From contig JAITPB010000077.1 in NCBI GenBank assembly GCA_031289625.1, forward strand, positions 1-8,155: a stretch of 8,155 nucleotides of DNA, in the 5' to 3' direction. The stretch is from Clostridiales bacterium (GTDB lineage Bacteria; Bacillota; Clostridia; Lachnospirales; WQUN01). The position numbers were made by a program, and so were the translations under genes. The notes below the pieces were generated by a model that searched no databases, had not been told where the DNA came from, and saw only the letters and a program-made list of their open reading frames with translations. This document shows, one piece after another, positions 6,985 to 8,155 of the stretch (positions are counted from its first letter, which is position 1; the number at the start of each line of letters is the position of its first letter).

Positions 6985-7026
6985 GAATATATCGCCTTGA
7001 AAGCATTTTTGCATTAGGGAGTTGTA
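6982..7026 (-). pseudogene. Relic copy of the hsdS 3' end
   Basis: Forty-five bases match the true 3' end of hsdS (7653-7697) at 41 positions. Translated in the same frame it reads YNSLMQKCFQGDIF then stop, against YKSLMQKCFQGEIF then stop in the real gene. The homology ends abruptly upstream of 7026: in the same frame the preceding bases do not resemble hsdS. It is a fragment, not a functional gene. Two of the four substitutions change an amino acid, so it is either an old duplication or comes from a different allele of the operon. Confidence 0.8.
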
Positions 7027-7082
7027 AACTGACGTCACTATCCTGTTTTTCAATGTCGGTTTCGCTGAACATCTTTACTTCC

Positions 7083-7328
7083 CTAATTTGTCATCAGTTC
7101 AGAATATTCATAAAGTTCATGCGGAGCGATGTCTTGACCACCAGCCCATTCAACCGTATTCCCGCTGACATGAACGGTATTAAAAAAAGCGACGTCTTTT
7201 AACTTTTCATACCAACTGCCGGAAATATACGGGGTTACGTCAAACATCTTTTTTTCGCCTGTTTCAAACAGTAAAAACAATTTATAATCGTTGAGCGGCT
7301 TAACTTCGATAATTTTAGGTTGTAACAT
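7083..7328 (-). CDS. DUF2442 domain protein
   Basis: An 81-residue protein that is almost entirely one DUF2442 domain. It opens with PKIIEVKPLNDYKLFLLFETGEKKMFDVTPYI (read in two parts, residues 4-35), typical for the family, and ends with the VEWAGGQDIAPHELYEYSEL region (about 59-78), whose W-x-G-G-x-D-I-x-x-x-x-L-Y pattern is diagnostic. The function of the domain is unknown. It is often found as the partner of DUF4160, as here, and the pair has the size, order and spacing of a toxin-antitoxin module, but that role is inference. There is no signal peptide or membrane segment. The ATG has AGGAGG overlapping the upstream gene's TAG stop, 12 nt after that gene ends. The next clearly real gene downstream is hicA. 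Confidence 0.85.
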   Translation of the reverse strand: MLQPKIIEVKPLNDYKLFLLFETGEKKMFDVTPYISGSWYEKLKDVAFFNTVHVSGNTVEWAGGQDIAPHELYEYSELMTN

Positions 7329-7340
7329 ATAAAATTCCTC

Positions 7341-7607
7341 CTATCTCAATGGATCTATCCTGAAAAATTCCCTGCCATCAGAAAGTAGTTTCCAATTTGC
7401 TTCCAAGTCGTCCTTGTGTATTTCAGCCCACGCAAGAACAAGTTTTAATTTTGATTTTGGTAAAGCGCCCTCCAATATATCGCCATCCAAGGAAACTGCT
7501 GCTTCTTCATCTTGATATTGCGCGTGGAAATGCGGAATATTGTGGCGGCCTCCAACTTCTCTATACATTGTAATAATAATCCCAAAAAATACGCTCAATG
7601 TCGGCAT
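7341..7607 (-). CDS. DUF4160 domain protein
   Basis: An 88-residue protein matching DUF4160 over its full length. The family N-terminus (MPTLSVFFGIIITMY) is followed by the H-N-I-P-H-F-H-A motif (residues 23-30), then a LDGDILEGALPKSKLKLVLAW segment (read as about 40-60) and a C-terminal ANWKLL helix. The conserved His cluster suggests a metal-binding or catalytic site, but no activity is established for the family as far as I know. It directly precedes DUF2442, its common partner. The start is fixed by the family-typical MPT sequence; GGGAG lies about 10 nt upstream, a slightly long spacing. The 45 nt between the hsdS stop and this gene contain a small dyad (AATGA-TTT-TCATT at 7627-7639) of unknown meaning and no clear promoter. 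Confidence 0.85.
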   Translation of the reverse strand: MPTLSVFFGIIITMYREVGGRHNIPHFHAQYQDEEAAVSLDGDILEGALPKSKLKLVLAWAEIHKDDLEANWKLLSDGREFFRIDPLR

Positions 7608-7652
7608 TTCTGTTCATCTCCCTATAATGATTTTCATTGATTGATTGAAGAT

Positions 7653-7697
7653 TTAGAATATCTCGCCTTGAAAGCACTTTTGCATTAGTGATTTGTA
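7653..7697 (-). repeat. hsdS 3'-end repeat, authentic copy
   Basis: The last 45 bases of hsdS including the TAA stop. A second copy (41/45 identical, same orientation) lies at 6982-7026. The two bracket 626 bp containing the DUF4160 and DUF2442 genes. Confidence 0.8.
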
Positions 7698-8155
7698 TTG
7701 GCGTTCAAGTTTATTCAGCCCCTGTTGCATTACAAATTTTGATTTGTCGGCGGCTTCGGCGAACGCCGCGAAGCGGTTTTGGAGGTCGAGCGGGGGAAGT
7801 GGCACACTTATTTCTGAGAGTCGCCCTTTGCTCAAAATTCCTTTGAGCATCATGTTTACGGATTCGCACAGCATAATCTTCATCGCCCTAAGTAGATGAT
7901 ACAGAAAGACAACATCATAGTCCAGTGGCGTCAGGGCATTAATCTGCTGATTAAAAGCAACTCGTCTATCTGTTATTGCTGCGTTCCCAATAGTATTCAA
8001 ACTGCCCGCAATACAGGTCATTAGGATACTGCCTGGCTCAACAAAACGGCATTTCTCAAATCCTTGTTCAGATAGTTTTTCAAGTGCGTGAGTAAGTGTC
8101 GTTTCGTTGGCTACAATGTTGTCAGTCTTAATCCATTCGATGTAATCACCGTAAT
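7653..8155 (-). CDS. hsdS: Type I restriction-modification specificity subunit (HsdS), C-terminal part
   Basis: The frame runs off the right edge; 166 complete codons are visible of a protein normally near 400 residues. The visible part covers the second target-recognition domain, beginning GDYIEWIKTDNI and continuing with PGSILMTCIAGSLNTIGNAA and the family-typical FNQQINALTP. It then has a coiled-coil-forming conserved region (LPPLDLQNRFAAFAEAADKSK through LNKLERQYKSLMQ) that spaces the domains and contacts HsdM. HsdS determines which DNA sequence the modification and restriction complexes recognise. The gene lies on the same strand as hsdR but is separated from it by two small gene pairs. 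The hsdM gene is expected beyond the right edge. The stop at 7653-7655 follows CFQGEIF. Confidence 0.93.
   Translation of the reverse strand, partial: YGDYIEWIKTDNIVANETTLTHALEKLSEQGFEKCRFVEPGSILMTCIAGSLNTIGNAAITDRRVAFNQQINALTPLDYDVVFLYHLLRAMKIMLCESVNMMLKGILSKGRLSEISVPLPPLDLQNRFAAFAEAADKSKFVMQQGLNKLERQYKSLMQKCFQGEIF

Larger units (their letters stand above)
6884..7072 (-). other. Doubtful 62-codon reading frame across the junction relic, overlapping hicA
   Basis: An ATG at 7072 lies 10 nt after the DUF2442 stop, with GGAAG 5 nt before it, which is a good ribosome-binding site. The frame crosses the hsdS relic out of the hsdS phase, passes in phase through the orphan hsdR-type ATG at 6958, and ends inside hicA. 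I recognise no family in it, and most of it is copied junction DNA, so it is probably not a protein gene. If translated, it would carry ribosomes across the hicA start site in another frame. Confidence 0.2.

Noticed and set aside
7627..7650. Dyad AATGA-TTT-TCATT and TTGATTGATTGA tract before DUF4160 as an operator or recombination site
   Set aside because: The arms are only 5 bp, there is no second copy at the other insert edge, and no supporting promoter elements were seen.
6448..7697. Insertion sequence or integron-like mobile element between hsdS and hsdR
   Set aside because: There is no transposase or integrase, no terminal inverted repeats and no attC-like structure; the direct repeats are copies of host operon sequence rather than element ends.
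6448..7697. Repeats as a CRISPR array
   Set aside because: There are only two copies of each of two different sequences, they are spaced hundreds of bases apart with genes between them, and they derive from hsdS and hsdR.
7704..7711. TTGAAC within the hsdS end as a -35 element for the DUF4160 pair
   Set aside because: The only -10-like match downstream (TAATGC) is 15 nt away and weak, and both lie in conserved hsdS coding sequence.

Overview
The window looks like a chromosomal piece of a Clostridia-type member of the Bacillota. The evidence is the housekeeping order ireB - ruvX - DUF1292 gene - RNase J gene - ylbF, Shine-Dalgarno sequences close to AGGAGG, TTG/GTG starts, and moderate GC. 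I cannot name a genus or species.

Left half (1-3063, + strand): a conserved block. It begins with the 3' end of ireB, whose stop overlaps the ruvX start. Next comes a 246-residue reading frame joining RuvX to an acidic DUF1292 domain; these are normally two adjacent genes, and a ribosome-binding site with a GTG start is still present at the join. A Rho-independent terminator follows. After it come a TTG-started RNase J gene and, 3 nt downstream, a YlbF-family gene. The theme is RNA processing and decay: RuvX in 16S rRNA maturation, RNase J in mRNA turnover, and YlbF, which in Bacillus works with RNase Y. A strong hairpin at 3075-3105 separates this block from the converging right half.

Right half (3129-8155, all - strand): part of a type I restriction-modification operon. 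In transcription order it holds the 3' end of hsdS (running off the right edge), a DUF4160 gene, a DUF2442 gene, hicA, hicB and hsdR. hsdM is not in the window. The two small gene pairs lie exactly between the specificity and restriction subunits. HicAB is a recognised toxin-antitoxin family; DUF4160/DUF2442 is a co-occurring pair of unproven function.

The most unusual signal is the architecture of this insert. A 73-nt relic of the hsdS-hsdR junction (6954-7026) survives in the middle of it. The last 45 bp of hsdS occur twice (41/45 identical) and bracket the DUF4160-DUF2442 pair. The hsdS-hsdR intergenic segment also occurs twice (29 and 31 nt, 26 matches) and brackets hicAB. Each pair therefore sits between direct copies of the boundary it appears to have entered, which suggests two separate insertions (or recombination with variant loci) into one restriction operon. 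I found no CRISPR array, tRNA, rRNA, insertion sequence or integrase. No gene-free stretch exceeds 300 bases; the longest are 940-1065 and 3064-3128, each containing a terminator.
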